Part shown: piece after piece, positions 39,560 through 50,576 of the stretch | Layout of the letters: every line of letters begins with the position of its first letter | How positions within the stretch are numbered: the stretch's first letter is position 1 | NCBI RefSeq assembly: GCF_016649425.1 | Contig: NZ_JADRCR010000007.1 | Span: forward strand, 87,934-151,933 | Direction: 5' to 3' | Source: Limnobaculum allomyrinae | GTDB lineage: Bacteria > Pseudomonadota > Gammaproteobacteria > Enterobacterales > Enterobacteriaceae | Length of the DNA: 64,000 bases | Program-made: the position numbers and the translations under genes | The notes under the pieces: generated by a model | What the model was told of the DNA's origin: nothing | Databases searched by the model: none | What the model saw: the letters and a program-made list of their open reading frames with translations, nothing else

Positions 39560-39738
39560 GCTGTTTTCTCATCTAACGTCAGTTTGCGTGCTTCAGTTTC
39601 AAGCAATACGGGAATACCGTCACGGACAGCGAAAGCTAAACCATCAATCTTACAAACCAGTTCCTGACGTTCTTTATTAAATGCGAGTTTCCCATTACAA
39701 ACCGGGCAAGCAATGATTTCCAGCAAACGATGATCCAT
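39556..39738 (-). CDS. ycaR: YcaR, Trm112-like small protein
   Basis: A 60-residue Trm112-family protein. It starts [20 protein letters not shown] with a CPVC half zinc knuckle and ends in a lysine-rich tail; the usual second cysteine pair is reduced to one Cys (LVCK), as in E. coli YcaR. AGAGGT precedes the ATG. It is cotranscribed with kdsB and overlaps it by 4 bases. E. coli ycaQ, which lies between ycaR and lpxK there, is absent here: only 149 bases separate ycaR from lpxK. Function is not established. Confidence 0.93.
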   Translation of the reverse strand: MDHRLLEIIACPVCNGKLAFNKERQELVCKIDGLAFAVRDGIPVLLETEARKLTLDEKTA

Positions 39739-39887
39739 GCACGACCTCTATTATCGGACGAGTAACATAACTTTGTGATGGGCAAGAATATCATATTTCA
39801 CCCGAAGGTTTAATGAATGATAAACGCCTCAGAAATACTTGATTAAACGAGACTGGTTTTAGGTATTAAATAAAGCCAGAAAGGGGG

Positions 39888-40871
39888 TTATTTCTTCTCA
39901 ACTTTGCTCATAATCAATGCTAATAACTTCTCTGCACCTTCAACAGGAAGTTGAGCATCAACGGGTAAATACCACCAATTTTTTTGAGCAAAGGCCCGGC
40001 ACTTTACCGCGTCTTTTTCTGTCATCAGTAAGCTTTGTTCTGCCGTAACCAGATTTGCCAATAAAGACTCAGAGTATGACTGATGGTCAGCGAAGGCATG
40101 CGTCTGCTCAGGCTGTACCTCGAGCATATTTAAGGTTTGAAAGAAACGAGGAGGATGGCCGATTCCCGCCATTGCCACGACATGTGGAAGCTCCCGAGCC
40201 TGACAGCGTTCACCACTCAGCAAATTGATCGCTTCTGCCGGTTTAAGCACCATCGGTATTTCATTTTCCCGGGCACTACCCCCATTGATAATCACCGCAT
40301 CAACAGAGCGTAAACGCCCTGCTCTTTCACGCATCGGGCCAGCCGGTAACCACCAGCCATTACCAAAGCGTCGGGCGCCATCAACCACGACCAGCTCAAT
40401 ATCTCGCTGTAATGCGTAGTGCTGTAAGCCGTCATCTGTAATGATGACATCCAGTTCAAATTGATTCAGTAAAGCTTTAACGGCATCGGAACGTACAGGG
40501 GCAACGGCTACCGGTACACCGGTACGTTGATAAATAAGTACCGGTTCGTCTCCCGCAACGTCTGTCGTCGTGTTTCGATCTAACACCAAAGGATAACGAT
40601 CTGATTTTCCACCATATCCCCGGGAGACCACGCCTGCGCGAATTCCACGACGCTGTAAATTCTCCACCAGCCAAATTGCTACTGGTGTTTTACCATTACC
40701 GCCAGCCGTCAGATTACCAACAACCACAACCGGTACCGGCGCTCGCCATGATGTTAACCAGCCACGGCGATATCCAAGCTGCCTTAAACCGCTAATCAGA
40801 CCATATAGCCAGGACAGTGGCAGCAGCAGTAAATATAATTTGGATTCGCCGGACCAGATGCGCTCAATCAT
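39888..40871 (-). CDS. lpxK: Tetraacyldisaccharide 4'-kinase LpxK
   Basis: LpxK phosphorylates the 4'-position of the lipid A disaccharide at the inner-membrane surface. The 327-residue product begins [20 protein letters not shown] with a membrane-binding N-terminal helix, then the P-loop [17 protein letters not shown] near residue 50, VVSRGYGG, and [19 protein letters not shown]. Its ATG overlaps the msbA stop (ATGA), so msbA-lpxK are coupled, as in E. coli. The pair makes and flips the lipid A precursor. Confidence 0.97.
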   Translation of the reverse strand: MIERIWSGESKLYLLLLPLSWLYGLISGLRQLGYRRGWLTSWRAPVPVVVVGNLTAGGNGKTPVAIWLVENLQRRGIRAGVVSRGYGGKSDRYPLVLDRNTTTDVAGDEPVLIYQRTGVPVAVAPVRSDAVKALLNQFELDVIITDDGLQHYALQRDIELVVVDGARRFGNGWWLPAGPMRERAGRLRSVDAVIINGGSARENEIPMVLKPAEAINLLSGERCQARELPHVVAMAGIGHPPRFFQTLNMLEVQPEQTHAFADHQSYSESLLANLVTAEQSLLMTEKDAVKCRAFAQKNWWYLPVDAQLPVEGAEKLLALIMSKVEKK

Positions 40872-42616
40872 TGGCTAAACTGCATCCGATGCAACTGGGC
40901 ATAAGTACCGCCATTCTTAATCAGCATTTCATGGTTGCCTCGTTCGACAATACGCCCATCTTCAATAACCAGAATTTCATCTGCTTTTTCGATAGTGGAC
41001 AGGCGATGGGCAATCACCAGTGAAGTCCTGTTTTTTTGTAACTCATCTAAAGCAGCTTGAATAGCACGTTCTGATTCGGTATCCAGCGCAGAGGTGGCTT
41101 CATCAAGGATCAAAATTGGGCTATCTCTTAACAGTGCCCGGGCGATCGCAATACGCTGGCGTTGACCGCCAGATAGCAATACACCATTCTCACCAATTAT
41201 CGTATCCAGGCCATTATCCATCTTATTAATAAAGTCCATGGCATATGCCATCGTTGCAGCCTTCTCTATGTCTTCACGAGAATATTCAGTGGTACGGGCA
41301 TAAGCGATGTTATTAGCAATGGTGTCATTAAACAGGTGAACGCTTTGAGAAACTACCGCCACCTGAGAACGCAATGATGCCAGGGTATATTCACGGATTT
41401 CATGTCCATCAATCAGAATCTCACCTTCCTGAATGTCATAAAAACGCGTTAATAAATTCGCAATAGTTGATTTACCCGAGCCAGAACGCCCCACTAATGC
41501 CACTGTTTTTCCAGCCGGGATCGTCAGGTTGATATTTCGTAGTGCAGGTTCATCTTTGGTTGGGTAAGTAAATGTCACATTACGTAATTCAACATTGCCC
41601 TGTACCCGATCGACTTTTAAGGTGCCTGTATCCTGTTCTGTTTCCATATCCAGAATGGCAAATAATGTCTGACAGGCCGCCATACCACGTTGGAATTGAG
41701 CATTAACGTTAGTTAACGATTTAAGTGGCTTCATTAATGCCACCATCGAAGAGAACACTACCGTTATAGTACCCGCAGTCAGAGTATCCATAATACTTGG
41801 GAAGCTGGCTGCAAATAGCACCATCGCCAGCGCCGTTGATGCGATTAGCTGGACAATAGGATCAGATATCGCAGATGCGGCAACCATCTTCATACCCTGC
41901 TGGCGCATTCTGTTACTGACTTTATTAAAACGATTAGTTTCTACATCCTGACCGCCAAACAGCAATACTTCTTTATGCCCTTTTAGCATCTGTTCAGCAC
42001 TGGCCGTAACTTGTCCCATGGTGTTTTGCATATTTTTACTGATGCTGCGAAAACGCTTGGAAACAAAGCGGATAACAAAAGAGACAACCGGCGCCAGAAT
42101 CACCAAAATCAAAGATAACTGCCAGCTGTTATAGAACATGATACCAAACAGAGCCAGTATATAAGCCCCTTCACGAACCACGGTAATCAGTGCACCGGAA
42201 GAAGAAGATGCAACTTGCTCAGAATCGTAAGTAATACGGGACAATAATGTTCCCGTTGATTGCTGATCAAAGAATGAAACCGGCATATTCATCATATGAC
42301 CAAATAGCCGACGACGAACAGTCATCACCACTTTGCCCGAAACCCATGATAAACAATAGGTTGATACATAGCTGGTAATGCCGCGCATGACCATCAGCCC
42401 AAGCACAACCAATGGCATCCAGACTAATACGCGGCTTCCCGTCTTACCAAAACCATCATCCAATAGAGGTTTTAATAATGAGAGCATCATGGCATCAGTA
42501 CCGGCATTCAAAATCAGTGCCACGGCAGCGACAATTAATCCGAGCTTAAATGGCTTAATCAATGGCCATAAACGGCCAAATGTTTGCCACGTTGTTAGGT
42601 CTTTATCATTCAACAT
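40868..42616 (-). CDS. msbA: Lipid A export ABC transporter MsbA
   Basis: MsbA is the homodimeric inner-membrane ABC exporter that flips core-lipid A to the periplasmic leaflet. The 582-residue product equals the E. coli length. It has six membrane helices in the first 320 residues and a C-terminal ATPase domain with Walker [16 protein letters not shown] near residue 380, the signature [16 protein letters not shown] near residue 482, Walker [14 protein letters not shown], and the H-loop VIAHRLST. It lies 61 bases after comEC in the same direction. Confidence 0.98.
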   Translation of the reverse strand: MLNDKDLTTWQTFGRLWPLIKPFKLGLIVAAVALILNAGTDAMMLSLLKPLLDDGFGKTGSRVLVWMPLVVLGLMVMRGITSYVSTYCLSWVSGKVVMTVRRRLFGHMMNMPVSFFDQQSTGTLLSRITYDSEQVASSSSGALITVVREGAYILALFGIMFYNSWQLSLILVILAPVVSFVIRFVSKRFRSISKNMQNTMGQVTASAEQMLKGHKEVLLFGGQDVETNRFNKVSNRMRQQGMKMVAASAISDPIVQLIASTALAMVLFAASFPSIMDTLTAGTITVVFSSMVALMKPLKSLTNVNAQFQRGMAACQTLFAILDMETEQDTGTLKVDRVQGNVELRNVTFTYPTKDEPALRNINLTIPAGKTVALVGRSGSGKSTIANLLTRFYDIQEGEILIDGHEIREYTLASLRSQVAVVSQSVHLFNDTIANNIAYARTTEYSREDIEKAATMAYAMDFINKMDNGLDTIIGENGVLLSGGQRQRIAIARALLRDSPILILDEATSALDTESERAIQAALDELQKNRTSLVIAHRLSTIEKADEILVIEDGRIVERGNHEMLIKNGGTYAQLHRMQFSQ

Positions 42617-42677
42617 TAGTTACCAACATTATGCGAAATAGCGCGTTATTCTACTCATTATGAAGCAAAGAACCAAA

Positions 42678-44942
42678 TCACTGGTGATACCAACGAGGCA
42701 TAAAATGCTCCCTGAAGGTTAATATTCTATATTTATCCTTATAAAACAATACACTAGCCTGACCGGATTTTGCAGTGGAAATCCACTCTATCCTGGATTT
42801 TTTATAACGTTGTTCCACACTTTCAGCCGGAAGACGCCAGGGATTATAGCGTGATACCGAGGTTAATGTAGCTTGTGGATTAACGGCTTGTATAAAGGAG
42901 ATTGTGGATGAACTTTTACTACCATGGTGGGGAGTTTGTAAAATATTACTGCTCAGTTTATCACCATAGTGTTTCACCAAACTCAGTTCTTGACCACTTT
43001 CCAAATCACCAGTCAACAATACGCTGTATTTACCATCACTGATACGTAATACACAAGAGTTGCCATTATAAGCACGCGTAGTTAAAGCAGGAGGCCAGAG
43101 AACATTAAAGGTTAAATGACCCCATTGCCAGCTATCTCCTTGTTGACAACGTTCTCCTGATGAAATTACCGAAGTACGTAACCAGGCTTCGGGATAGACT
43201 TTCTGTAATACTTCCAGACCACCAATATGGTCCAAATCCTGATGACTGATAATAATGCCCAGCAGCGATAAATGGTGCCAATTCAGAAATGGTAAAATCT
43301 CCTTTTCTGCCATAGAACCATGACTCCAGCGATTACCCGTATCATAAATAATAGCCTGCTCACCCTGTCGAATAAGCATGGCTAATCCATGACCAACATC
43401 CAACATATCAATCCGCCACGTTTCATCAGGCTTCTGCCAAAAAGGAACCAGAATTGCAATGAACGTTATCCATGGAGTAAATAACCCACAGCGCCATAAT
43501 GAGAGACGCCAGCAAATGATCAACAACCAACCTAATCCACTAAATAGCAGCATGGAACCTGCGGTTGTCACCCATCCTTGTTGCAACGCCTCCAGTATAT
43601 ACAGCACGCCTGATAATGAATAATCAGCAATCCGCCAAAATAATATTGCCAGTGATGGTAACCAACAAAAGAGTAATCCTAATAAGATTGCTGGTACTGT
43701 CACAAATGAGACCACGGGTACAGCAACCAGATTCGCAGGGAAAGATGTCCAACTAATGCCATGGAACATAAAGAGTTGTACAGGTATAAGCAAAATCATC
43801 ATAGCTAACTGTAGATGTAACCAACGAGCCAACATTCGATAACGAAGCGTTATCCAATCAGGTAATGGAACCCATTGAAACCAAAATATTAATCCGGCAA
43901 CAGCCAGACAGGACACCCATAGACTGTCCGAGAGAATCATCAAAGGATCAAATATCAATAACAGCGTAATAATGCGCAGCCAGACCTGCCATGGTGTCCA
44001 GTTAATACCCTTCACTCTTAGTAACATCCAGAATGACAGTGCCAGAAAAGCTCTTAAAGCGGGAGGATTAGCCCCCGATAGCCAGACGTACAGTATTGCA
44101 GTTATCCATCCGGATAATACCGGAAACCACAAACCTATATAACGATTGCGGAAGAAGTACTGTATACCTCTGGTCAGAACCCAGCCCAACAAGGCCGCCA
44201 GCGAAATGTGTAAACCTGATATCGCCATCAAATGAGCAGTTCCTGTTTGTAAAAACAGTGACCTTCGTTCTGGTTGCATCCCTCCCCGTTCGCCAAATGC
44301 AAGAGCCAGAATAATGTCCCGGGTTGCTAAAGGTGTTATAACCTGTTGCACCCGACTAATTAATTTCTGCCGGATATCTGTCGATTCATCAATAACTTTG
44401 GCTGATTTGACTATTCCAATCAATGGTTGATGTGTAGCCATGGCTCTGCGTTGCTGGTCATAACCGCCTTGATTTAAACGACTGTGAACCGCTCTGAATA
44501 ATAAATTTAACTGCCATTGCTGACCTGCTGCCATTTGTTGCGAAATTATCTGATCGGTCATCGAAAAGTGCAGAGGTAAAGTGAAATGTTCAATCCATGA
44601 TAATGAATGCCCATCTATCTGCGTCACTCTTAACAACAGCGTCTGAGATTGTTGTGTGTTGATATGGGCACTGACTATTTCCCCTTGAACCCGGGCTGTT
44701 CGTCCGACATAGCCATCAACCTGACGATAAATATTTTCTGCATACAGCGTACTCCATAGAAAACTGAGCAATACAATAGATAAGAGTCTTAGTTGATTTA
44801 TCCGGCATCCAGCGCACAAAACAGTCATCACCGCGACTCCCCACCAGGTCGATGGAGAAGGAAGTTGAGGAAGAAATAGCAAAGGTAAAATCCCGCTAAT
44901 CACCGCACATGAAATAAGATCGATTGAAAGTGCTGAACGCAA
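42678..44942 (-). CDS. comEC: ComEC/Rec2-family DNA uptake channel protein
   Basis: ComEC (YcaI) is the inner-membrane channel for single-stranded DNA uptake; in E. coli it is needed for growth on DNA as nutrient. The 754-residue product equals the E. coli length. It has an N-terminal membrane/OB region, the competence core (TGTAHLMAISGLHISLAALLG near residue 230) with about ten membrane helices, and a C-terminal metallo-beta-lactamase-like domain with MLDVGHGLAM, DTGNRWSHG, ISHQDLDHIGG and TPHHGSKSS. The start codon is TTG at 44942. No stop interrupts it, so the gene looks functional. The 261 bases upstream hold the ihfB terminator and a short palindrome near 45047-45065. Confidence 0.93.
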   Translation of the reverse strand: MRSALSIDLISCAVISGILPLLFLPQLPSPSTWWGVAVMTVLCAGCRINQLRLLSIVLLSFLWSTLYAENIYRQVDGYVGRTARVQGEIVSAHINTQQSQTLLLRVTQIDGHSLSWIEHFTLPLHFSMTDQIISQQMAAGQQWQLNLLFRAVHSRLNQGGYDQQRRAMATHQPLIGIVKSAKVIDESTDIRQKLISRVQQVITPLATRDIILALAFGERGGMQPERRSLFLQTGTAHLMAISGLHISLAALLGWVLTRGIQYFFRNRYIGLWFPVLSGWITAILYVWLSGANPPALRAFLALSFWMLLRVKGINWTPWQVWLRIITLLLIFDPLMILSDSLWVSCLAVAGLIFWFQWVPLPDWITLRYRMLARWLHLQLAMMILLIPVQLFMFHGISWTSFPANLVAVPVVSFVTVPAILLGLLFCWLPSLAILFWRIADYSLSGVLYILEALQQGWVTTAGSMLLFSGLGWLLIICWRLSLWRCGLFTPWITFIAILVPFWQKPDETWRIDMLDVGHGLAMLIRQGEQAIIYDTGNRWSHGSMAEKEILPFLNWHHLSLLGIIISHQDLDHIGGLEVLQKVYPEAWLRTSVISSGERCQQGDSWQWGHLTFNVLWPPALTTRAYNGNSCVLRISDGKYSVLLTGDLESGQELSLVKHYGDKLSSNILQTPHHGSKSSSTISFIQAVNPQATLTSVSRYNPWRLPAESVEQRYKKSRIEWISTAKSGQASVLFYKDKYRILTFREHFMPRWYHQ

Positions 44943-45135
44943 AATAGAGATCCTTGAATAACATCCGATACTGGTTTGTTATTCAGCTTTATAAATGGAT
45001 ATCTATTACAGAACGAAGGGGAAAAAAGCAGAATATAGAACTGGATGGCAATATTTTATATTGCCTGTCAGTGACAACATGGATATTGCGAGGCAGACCG
45101 AATTTTTCGGTAATTTATAAAATTTAAACCAATAA

Positions 45136-45168
45136 AAAATCCGGAACAGATTAACCGATCCGGATTTT
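45136..45168 (-). terminator. Terminator of ihfB
   Basis: AAAATCCGGA (45136-45145) and TCCGGATTTT (45159-45168) form a perfect 10-bp stem, with a T-rich side on the minus strand. It is about 36 bases past the ihfB stop. Confidence 0.85.
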
Positions 45169-45203
45169 ACAATTAAATCAAACTGGCAATGATTTACGGA
45201 TTA

Positions 45204-45488
45204 TTAGCCGTAAATATTCGCACGATCGCGTAACTCTTTACCTGGTTTGAAGTGAGGAACATATTTGCTTTCCAGTTCCACTTTCTCACCCGTTTTAGGG
45301 TTACGTCCAACACGCGGGGCACGGTAGTGAAGAGAAAAACTGCCAAACCCACGGATCTCGATGCGTTCACCACCGGCTAAAGTTACCGCCATATGTTCAA
45401 GCATCTCTTTCACTGCATCTTCAACGGATTTAGTTGGTAAATGAGTGTGTCTACTAGCGAGTCTTTCTATAAGTTCAGACTTGGTCAT
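45204..45488 (-). CDS. ihfB: Integration host factor subunit beta
   Basis: IhfB pairs with IhfA in the DNA-bending nucleoid protein IHF. The 94-residue product (E. coli 94) begins [20 protein letters not shown] and contains the arm [25 protein letters not shown], with the intercalating proline in RNPKTGE, and ends [15 protein letters not shown] lies just upstream of the ATG. It is 58 bases downstream of rpsA, with a GC-rich hairpin between, so it is likely co-transcribed in part with rpsA. Confidence 0.97.
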   Translation of the reverse strand: MTKSELIERLASRHTHLPTKSVEDAVKEMLEHMAVTLAGGERIEIRGFGSFSLHYRAPRVGRNPKTGEKVELESKYVPHFKPGKELRDRANIYG

Positions 45489-45521
45489 CGTTCCTCCAAG
45501 CTTATCAGCTCAACTACCGAA

Positions 45522-45540
45522 GGGGCAGCATCGCTGCCCC
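45522..45540. other. GC-rich hairpin between rpsA and ihfB
   Basis: GGGGCAGC (45522-45529) pairs with GCTGCCCC (45533-45540) over ATC, directly after the rpsA stop. Without a T-run it may partly attenuate transcription into ihfB or protect the rpsA 3' end. Confidence 0.6.
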
Positions 45541-45546
45541 TCGCCA

Positions 45547-47232
45547 TTATTCGCCTTTAGCTGCTTTAAATGCTTCAGCCATAGCGTTAGAGAATCCACC
45601 TTCTTCTTGCTTAGCACTGTTAGTGTTATTAACAGTAGCAACGGCTTCTTTCTCATCAGCTTCATCTTTAGCACGTACAGACAGGCTGATTACACGGTTT
45701 TTGCGATCAACACCGGTGTATTTAGCTTCAACTTCATCACCAACGCTCAGAACCGTAGTTGCATCTTCAACACGATCACGGCTTGCATCAGAAGCACGCA
45801 GGTAACCTTCAACGCCACCTGCTAATTCAACTGTAGCACCTTTTGCGTCAACTGCTGTAACTTTCCCTTTAACAATAGCACCTTTCTTGTTGTTAGCCAG
45901 GTAGTTGTTAAATGGATCTTCAGCTAATTGCTTAACGCCTAAGGAGATACGCTCACGTTCTGCGTCAACTTGCAGAACCACAGCGGCGATTTCGTCACCT
46001 TTCTTATAGTCACGAACCGCTTCTTCTCCGGCAACGTTCCAGGAGATGTCAGACAGGTGAACCAGACCATCAATACCGCCGTCTAAGCCGATGAAGATAC
46101 CGAAGTCAGTGATTGACTTGATCTTACCTTCAACACGCTCGCCCTTGTTATGGGTTTCTGCGAATTGCTGCCATGGGTTAATTTTGCACTGCTTCAGACC
46201 CAGGGAGATACGACGACGTTCTTCGTCGATATCCAGAACCATAACTTCAACCACATCACCCACGTTAACAACTTTAGATGGATGAATGTTTTTGTTGGTC
46301 CAATCCATTTCTGAAACGTGTACCAGACCTTCAACGCCTTCTTCGATTTCAACGAAGCAGCCGTAATCAGTCAGGTTGGTTACGCGGCCAGTCAGCTTAG
46401 TACCTTCCGGATAACGCTTAGCAATAGCTACCCATGGATCTTCGCCTAACTGCTTCAGACCCAGTGAAACACGGGTACGATCGCGGTCGAACTTAAGAAC
46501 TTTAACCAGGATTTCATCGCCAACATTAACGATTTCGCTAGGATGCTTAACGCGTTTCCATGCCATATCAGTAATGTGTAACAGGCCGTCAACGCCGCCC
46601 AGATCAACGAATGCACCGTAGTCAGTAAGGTTCTTAACGATACCTTTAACTTCCATGCCTTCTTGCAGGTTTTCCAGCAGTTGATCGCGCTCTGCACTGT
46701 TTTCTGATTCGATTACAGCACGGCGAGAAACAACAACGTTGTTACGTTTTTGGTCAAGTTTGATAACCTTGAACTCAAGCTCTTTGCCCTCTAAATGCAG
46801 CGTGTCACGAACAGGACGAACGTCTACCAGTGAACCTGGTAAGAACGCACGAATGCCGTTAAGCTCAACGGTAAATCCACCTTTGACCTTGCCATTGATA
46901 ATACCAATAACAGTTGCAGCTTCTTCAGAAGCTTTTTCCAGCGTGATCCAAGCTTCATGACGCTTAGCTTTCTCACGAGACAGCAGAGTTTCACCGAAAC
47001 CATCTTCGATAGCATCCAGCGCTACGTCTACTTCGTCACCAACCTGGATTTCCAGTTCGCCCTGAGCGTTTTTAAACTGTTCTACTGGGATTGCAGATTC
47101 TGATTTCAGACCCGCGTCAACCAGAACAACGTCTTTATCAATAGCAACAACAACGCCACGTACAATCGAACCCGGACGGGTTTCAATTTCATTCAGGGAT
47201 TCTTCAAAGAGTTGAGCAAAAGATTCAGTCAT
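45547..47232 (-). CDS. rpsA: 30S ribosomal protein S1
   Basis: S1 binds mRNA on the 30S subunit and helps initiation at weak ribosome sites. From the ATG at 47232 the product is 561 residues (E. coli 557), beginning [20 protein letters not shown] and containing six OB-fold S1 motifs, with characteristic [21 protein letters not shown] cores near residues 195, 280, 365 and 455. The tail ends [14 protein letters not shown]. An in-frame start 90 bases upstream has no family support. The 142 bases between cmk and rpsA will hold the rpsA promoter and the leader through which S1 represses itself in E. coli. Confidence 0.98.
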   Translation of the reverse strand: MTESFAQLFEESLNEIETRPGSIVRGVVVAIDKDVVLVDAGLKSESAIPVEQFKNAQGELEIQVGDEVDVALDAIEDGFGETLLSREKAKRHEAWITLEKASEEAATVIGIINGKVKGGFTVELNGIRAFLPGSLVDVRPVRDTLHLEGKELEFKVIKLDQKRNNVVVSRRAVIESENSAERDQLLENLQEGMEVKGIVKNLTDYGAFVDLGGVDGLLHITDMAWKRVKHPSEIVNVGDEILVKVLKFDRDRTRVSLGLKQLGEDPWVAIAKRYPEGTKLTGRVTNLTDYGCFVEIEEGVEGLVHVSEMDWTNKNIHPSKVVNVGDVVEVMVLDIDEERRRISLGLKQCKINPWQQFAETHNKGERVEGKIKSITDFGIFIGLDGGIDGLVHLSDISWNVAGEEAVRDYKKGDEIAAVVLQVDAERERISLGVKQLAEDPFNNYLANNKKGAIVKGKVTAVDAKGATVELAGGVEGYLRASDASRDRVEDATTVLSVGDEVEAKYTGVDRKNRVISLSVRAKDEADEKEAVATVNNTNSAKQEEGGFSNAMAEAFKAAKGE

Positions 47233-47335
47233 GTTATTAATCTTCAGGATTCTTAAATTTAACGTCCATCTGACATCCGGCCCGATGGGGTTGTTATACA
47301 TACCCTGCTTACATCCATGCAACAGAGTTATTCAC

Positions 47336-47365
47336 AAAAAGCCCACTGCCTAAAAAATAAGCAGT
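47336..47365 (-). terminator. Possible weak terminator of cmk
   Basis: On the minus strand ACTGC (47365-47361) and GCAGT (47349-47345) form a 5-bp stem, followed by GGGCTTTTT. The stem is short and the loop long, so this may terminate only partly and let cmk read into rpsA. Confidence 0.35.
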
Positions 47366-47374
47366 AGACATGAA

Positions 47375-48052
47375 TTATTTTAGCACACTTTGCACATAAG
47401 CTAACGCTCGTTCGATCACGTCATCAACACTCATATGGGTTGAATCCATCATCAACGCATCAGCTGCCGGGACAAGGGGTGCAACCGCCCGATTACGATC
47501 CCGGGAATCCCGTTCCTGTATCTCAGACAAAAGACGTTCAAATTTAACACACTGCCCCTTTTCCTGCAACTGTAGCATGCGTCGTCTGGCTCTCTCTTCC
47601 GCACTCGCATCGAGAAAAATTTTCACCGGTGCATCAGGAAAAACAATAGTTCCCATATCGCGACCATCGGCGATCAGTCCGGGAGCCTCTCGAAATGCCC
47701 GTTGACGACGTAGCAGTGCTTCTCTGACACGAGGAAATGCCGCCACTTGAGACGCCGCATTTCCAACAGTTTCATTGCGAATTTCATTGGTTACTGTTTC
47801 ACCCTCAAGAATCACCTGTAATTGGTTTTGTTGAGAAATAAAACGGACATCCAAATGAATAGCCAGAGGAACCAGCGCTTCTTCTGAGGCCAAATCCACT
47901 TCATGATGCAGTGCTGCTAATGCTAAAACGCGATAGATAGCCCCCGAATCCAGTAAATGCCAACCCAGTTTTTCAGCCAAAGCCTGACAAAGTGTTCCTT
48001 TTCCCACTCCGCTTGGACCGTCAACGGTTATTACCGGCACAACTGCTGTCAT
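47375..48052 (-). CDS. cmk: Cytidylate kinase
   Basis: Cmk phosphorylates CMP and dCMP with ATP. The 225-residue product (E. coli 227) begins [20 protein letters not shown] with the Walker A loop GPSGVGKGT near residue 14, [29 protein letters not shown] near residue 128, and the lid segment [14 protein letters not shown]. It is upstream of rpsA as in E. coli. The ATG at 48052 follows GAGGAG. Confidence 0.97.
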   Translation of the reverse strand: MTAVVPVITVDGPSGVGKGTLCQALAEKLGWHLLDSGAIYRVLALAALHHEVDLASEEALVPLAIHLDVRFISQQNQLQVILEGETVTNEIRNETVGNAASQVAAFPRVREALLRRQRAFREAPGLIADGRDMGTIVFPDAPVKIFLDASAEERARRRMLQLQEKGQCVKFERLLSEIQERDSRDRNRAVAPLVPAADALMMDSTHMSVDDVIERALAYVQSVLK

Positions 48053-48393
48053 ATCGAGCTCCTCTAAACCAGAAAATCATGATGTGCTTCAATGAAGCAT
48101 ATCCCGTGATTATACTCATCATCACGGATAACTGACAGGCTATGTATTAGATCTGGTCGTACGCAAAAAGAACAAAAGCTTAGATTTCAATAAGAAAAGG
48201 ACATAAATAAAGGAAGAGCAAACGCATTTATTGGCTGAAATAAGAGAGGGAAAGGGTCTTCCGGTCGGGCACAAAGCCAATAAAAATATATTAGATTTTA
48301 CGACCGGAATATTTATTGATGCTAATTTATCTGGTTTATCAATAGCCTGAAGGATACAAACAATCAAAGTCTGTATCACCTGAAACAATGAAA
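48053..48393. other. Intergenic region between aroA and cmk with a 9-bp inverted repeat
   Basis: No convincing gene lies here. An 82-codon minus-strand frame (48140-48388) has no ribosome site, odd Leu/Cys-rich composition and no family I know. TTCCGGTCG (48259-48267) and CGACCGGAA (48301-48309) are a perfect inverted repeat around an AT-rich 33-base spacer. This could be a structured 3' region of aroA or a fragment of a repeat element. The cmk promoter presumably lies near 48060-48130. Confidence 0.45.
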
Positions 48394-49680
48394 TTATGCC
48401 AACTGGCTCAAACGAGCGAACTGTTTAAAATAGTCCGGAAAAGTTTTAGCCGTACATTTTGGATCCAGAATAGTAACGGGCGTATCGGACAACGCAACCA
48501 GTGAAAAACACATCGCCATACGGTGATCGTTATACGTTTCAATTTCCGCGTGCTTCAGATGTGCAGGTGGAACGACTCGAATATAATCTTCCCCCTCTTC
48601 CACTTCTGCACCTACTTTCCTCAGCTCAGTTGCCATTGCGCTAAGACGGTCAGTCTCTTTAACTCGCCAGTTATAGATATTACGAATGCGAGTTTCCCCT
48701 TTGGCGAACAGCGCCGTGGTAGCAATGGTCATTGCCGCATCGGGGATATGATTCATATCCATATCAATACCGTTTAGCTCACCATGCTGACATTCAATAA
48801 AATCGTCGCCCCAGATGATTTTGGCTCCCATCGCTTCCAGCACATCAGCAAAGCGAATATCACCCTGAACGCTATTTTTACCAATACCTGTAACCCGCAC
48901 ACTACCGCCTTTAATTGCTGCAGCAGCAAGAAAGTAAGATGCCGAAGAAGCATCACCTTCAACTAAATATTGTTCTACACCGCGATACTGCTGTTGTCCT
49001 TTGACATAGAAAACCTGATAGTTGTCATGGCTCACTTCAACACCAAAATCGCGCATCATATGCAGCGTTATCTCAATATATGGTTTTGAAACTAAATCAC
49101 CTTTAATCGTAATATGAGTATCTTGTGTTGCCAGTGGTGCCGCCATCAGTAACGCGGTTAAAAATTGGCTGGAGACGGAACCATCTACAGAAATATTACC
49201 GCCCTGGAATCCACCGCGCAGGCGAAGCGGCGGATAATTTTTTTGTTCCAGATAATCAATCTGTGCGCCCCCCTGGCGTAATGAATCGACCAGATGACCA
49301 ATAGGCCGCTCTTTCATTCGAGGCTCACCGGTTAAAATAATGTCGCCTTGTCCTAAACTTAATGCAGCTGCCAGCGGGCGCATAGCCGTTCCGGCATTAC
49401 CCAGAAATATTTCCAGTGCGCTATGGGCTTTTAATGGGCCACCTACACCTTCGATATCACAAATAGTATGGCAATCAGATAACTGATAATGAACACCCAG
49501 CGCCTTTAATGCATTAAGCATATGGCGCACGTCATCACTGTCTAATAAGTTAGTTAGTCGGGTTTTACCCTGTGCCATTGCAGCTAAAAGTAACGCCCGG
49601 TTAGAAACACTTTTTGAACCAGGCAAATTAATAGTCCCATCAAATTTCGCAATAGGTTGTAGGGTTAACGATTCCAGCAT
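48394..49680 (-). CDS. aroA: 3-phosphoshikimate 1-carboxyvinyltransferase (EPSP synthase)
   Basis: AroA joins shikimate-3-phosphate and PEP in the sixth step of chorismate synthesis; it is the glyphosate target. The 428-residue product (E. coli 427) has [15 protein letters not shown] near residue 20, the PEP/glyphosate site [15 protein letters not shown] near residue 93, [15 protein letters not shown], and [20 protein letters not shown] near residue 340. It is a class I enzyme by these motifs ([10 protein letters not shown]). In E. coli serC and aroA are adjacent; here a racemase gene lies between, 66 bases upstream. Confidence 0.97.
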   Translation of the reverse strand: MLESLTLQPIAKFDGTINLPGSKSVSNRALLLAAMAQGKTRLTNLLDSDDVRHMLNALKALGVHYQLSDCHTICDIEGVGGPLKAHSALEIFLGNAGTAMRPLAAALSLGQGDIILTGEPRMKERPIGHLVDSLRQGGAQIDYLEQKNYPPLRLRGGFQGGNISVDGSVSSQFLTALLMAAPLATQDTHITIKGDLVSKPYIEITLHMMRDFGVEVSHDNYQVFYVKGQQQYRGVEQYLVEGDASSASYFLAAAAIKGGSVRVTGIGKNSVQGDIRFADVLEAMGAKIIWGDDFIECQHGELNGIDMDMNHIPDAAMTIATTALFAKGETRIRNIYNWRVKETDRLSAMATELRKVGAEVEEGEDYIRVVPPAHLKHAEIETYNDHRMAMCFSLVALSDTPVTILDPKCTAKTFPDYFKQFARLSQLA

Positions 49681-49746
49681 GGGTAAATGTTCTCTTGTTA
49701 TCTGTTTTGAATTTTCAAATCGGTAAAAATTAATTTGCAGTTATCT

Positions 49747-50442
49747 TCAGGCTTTCAGTGAAAGCTCTGCTGCACGAATGGCGTGTATCTCTGCGGTGTC
49801 ATATAAAGGAACAGAGGCATCTTTAGCACCAACCAACAGACCAATCTCAGTACAACCCAAAATAATTCCCTGAGCGCCCTTATCTGCCAGCTGTTGCATG
49901 ATTCGGCTAAACTGTTGACGGGATTCTTCGTTAATTTTCCCCATGCAAAGCTCTTGATAAATAACGCGATGTACAATTTCGCGATCCGCTTCATCCGGTA
50001 CGATAACTTCAATGCCATGCTGGCCACTGAGCCGTCCCTTATAAAAATCCTGTTCCATGGTGAAACGCGTGCCTAACAGGCCAACTTTCTTAATACTATC
50101 TTCCAGAATCACTTCTGCTGTTGCATCGGCAATATGACAAACCGGAATTCCAACCGCATTCTCTACCGTTTCATACACTTTGTGCATAGTGTTGGTACAG
50201 ATAACCAGAAAATCAGCCCCTGCACCTTCGAGTTTACGCGCAGCCTCAGCCAGATGTTCACCTGCGGCAACCCAATCGCCCTGATGTTGTAACTGTTCTA
50301 TTTCCTGAAAATCAACGCTCAATAGCACAATCTTAGCCGAATGTAAGCCGCCGAGATGATGGCGGATGGTTTCATTAATATGGCGATAATAAGGTATGGT
50401 TGACTCCCAACTCATACCACCGATAAGTCCTATCGTTTTCAT
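49747..50442 (-). CDS. ygeA: Amino-acid racemase of the aspartate/glutamate racemase superfamily (YgeA-type)
   Basis: The 231-residue product matches E. coli YgeA, a PLP-independent broad-specificity amino acid racemase, from start to end: MKTIGLIGGMSWESTIPYYR, LHSAKIVLLSVDF, ICTNTMHKVYE with the first catalytic cysteine near residue 83, LLGTRFTMEQDFYKGRL, and GCTEIGLLVGAKD with the second cysteine near residue 195. The open frame extends to a TTG at 50457, but the ATG at 50442 fits YgeA. Its place is unusual: it lies inside the serC-aroA pair, 134 bases after serC and 66 before aroA, whereas E. coli ygeA is far away. A 16-bp hairpin separates it from serC. It may supply D-amino acids for the cell wall, but the substrate is not known. 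Confidence 0.9.
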   Translation of the reverse strand: MKTIGLIGGMSWESTIPYYRHINETIRHHLGGLHSAKIVLLSVDFQEIEQLQHQGDWVAAGEHLAEAARKLEGAGADFLVICTNTMHKVYETVENAVGIPVCHIADATAEVILEDSIKKVGLLGTRFTMEQDFYKGRLSGQHGIEVIVPDEADREIVHRVIYQELCMGKINEESRQQFSRIMQQLADKGAQGIILGCTEIGLLVGAKDASVPLYDTAEIHAIRAAELSLKA

Positions 50443-50495
50443 TGGGTTAGCTCTCAATCATTATAAGTTTTCGTCTGATGTTTATATGGCTACAC

Positions 50496-50541
50496 AATAA
50501 CCCACTGACAGAGGTTCTGAATTGCCTGTCAGTGGGTTATT
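50496..50541. terminator. Strong 16-bp hairpin between serC and the racemase gene
   Basis: AATAACCCACTGACAG (50496-50511) pairs perfectly with CTGTCAGTGGGTTATT (50526-50541) over a 14-base loop. It is 36 bases past the serC stop. The T-run is weak on both strands, so termination may be partial. Confidence 0.7.
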
Positions 50542-50576
50542 GCTGTTGAATTTACACTGTTATAAACAAACGACAA

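Noticed and set aside
48140..48388. 82-codon minus-strand frame between aroA and cmk
   Set aside because: No ribosome site, odd composition and no known family; it reads from aroA's 3' flank.
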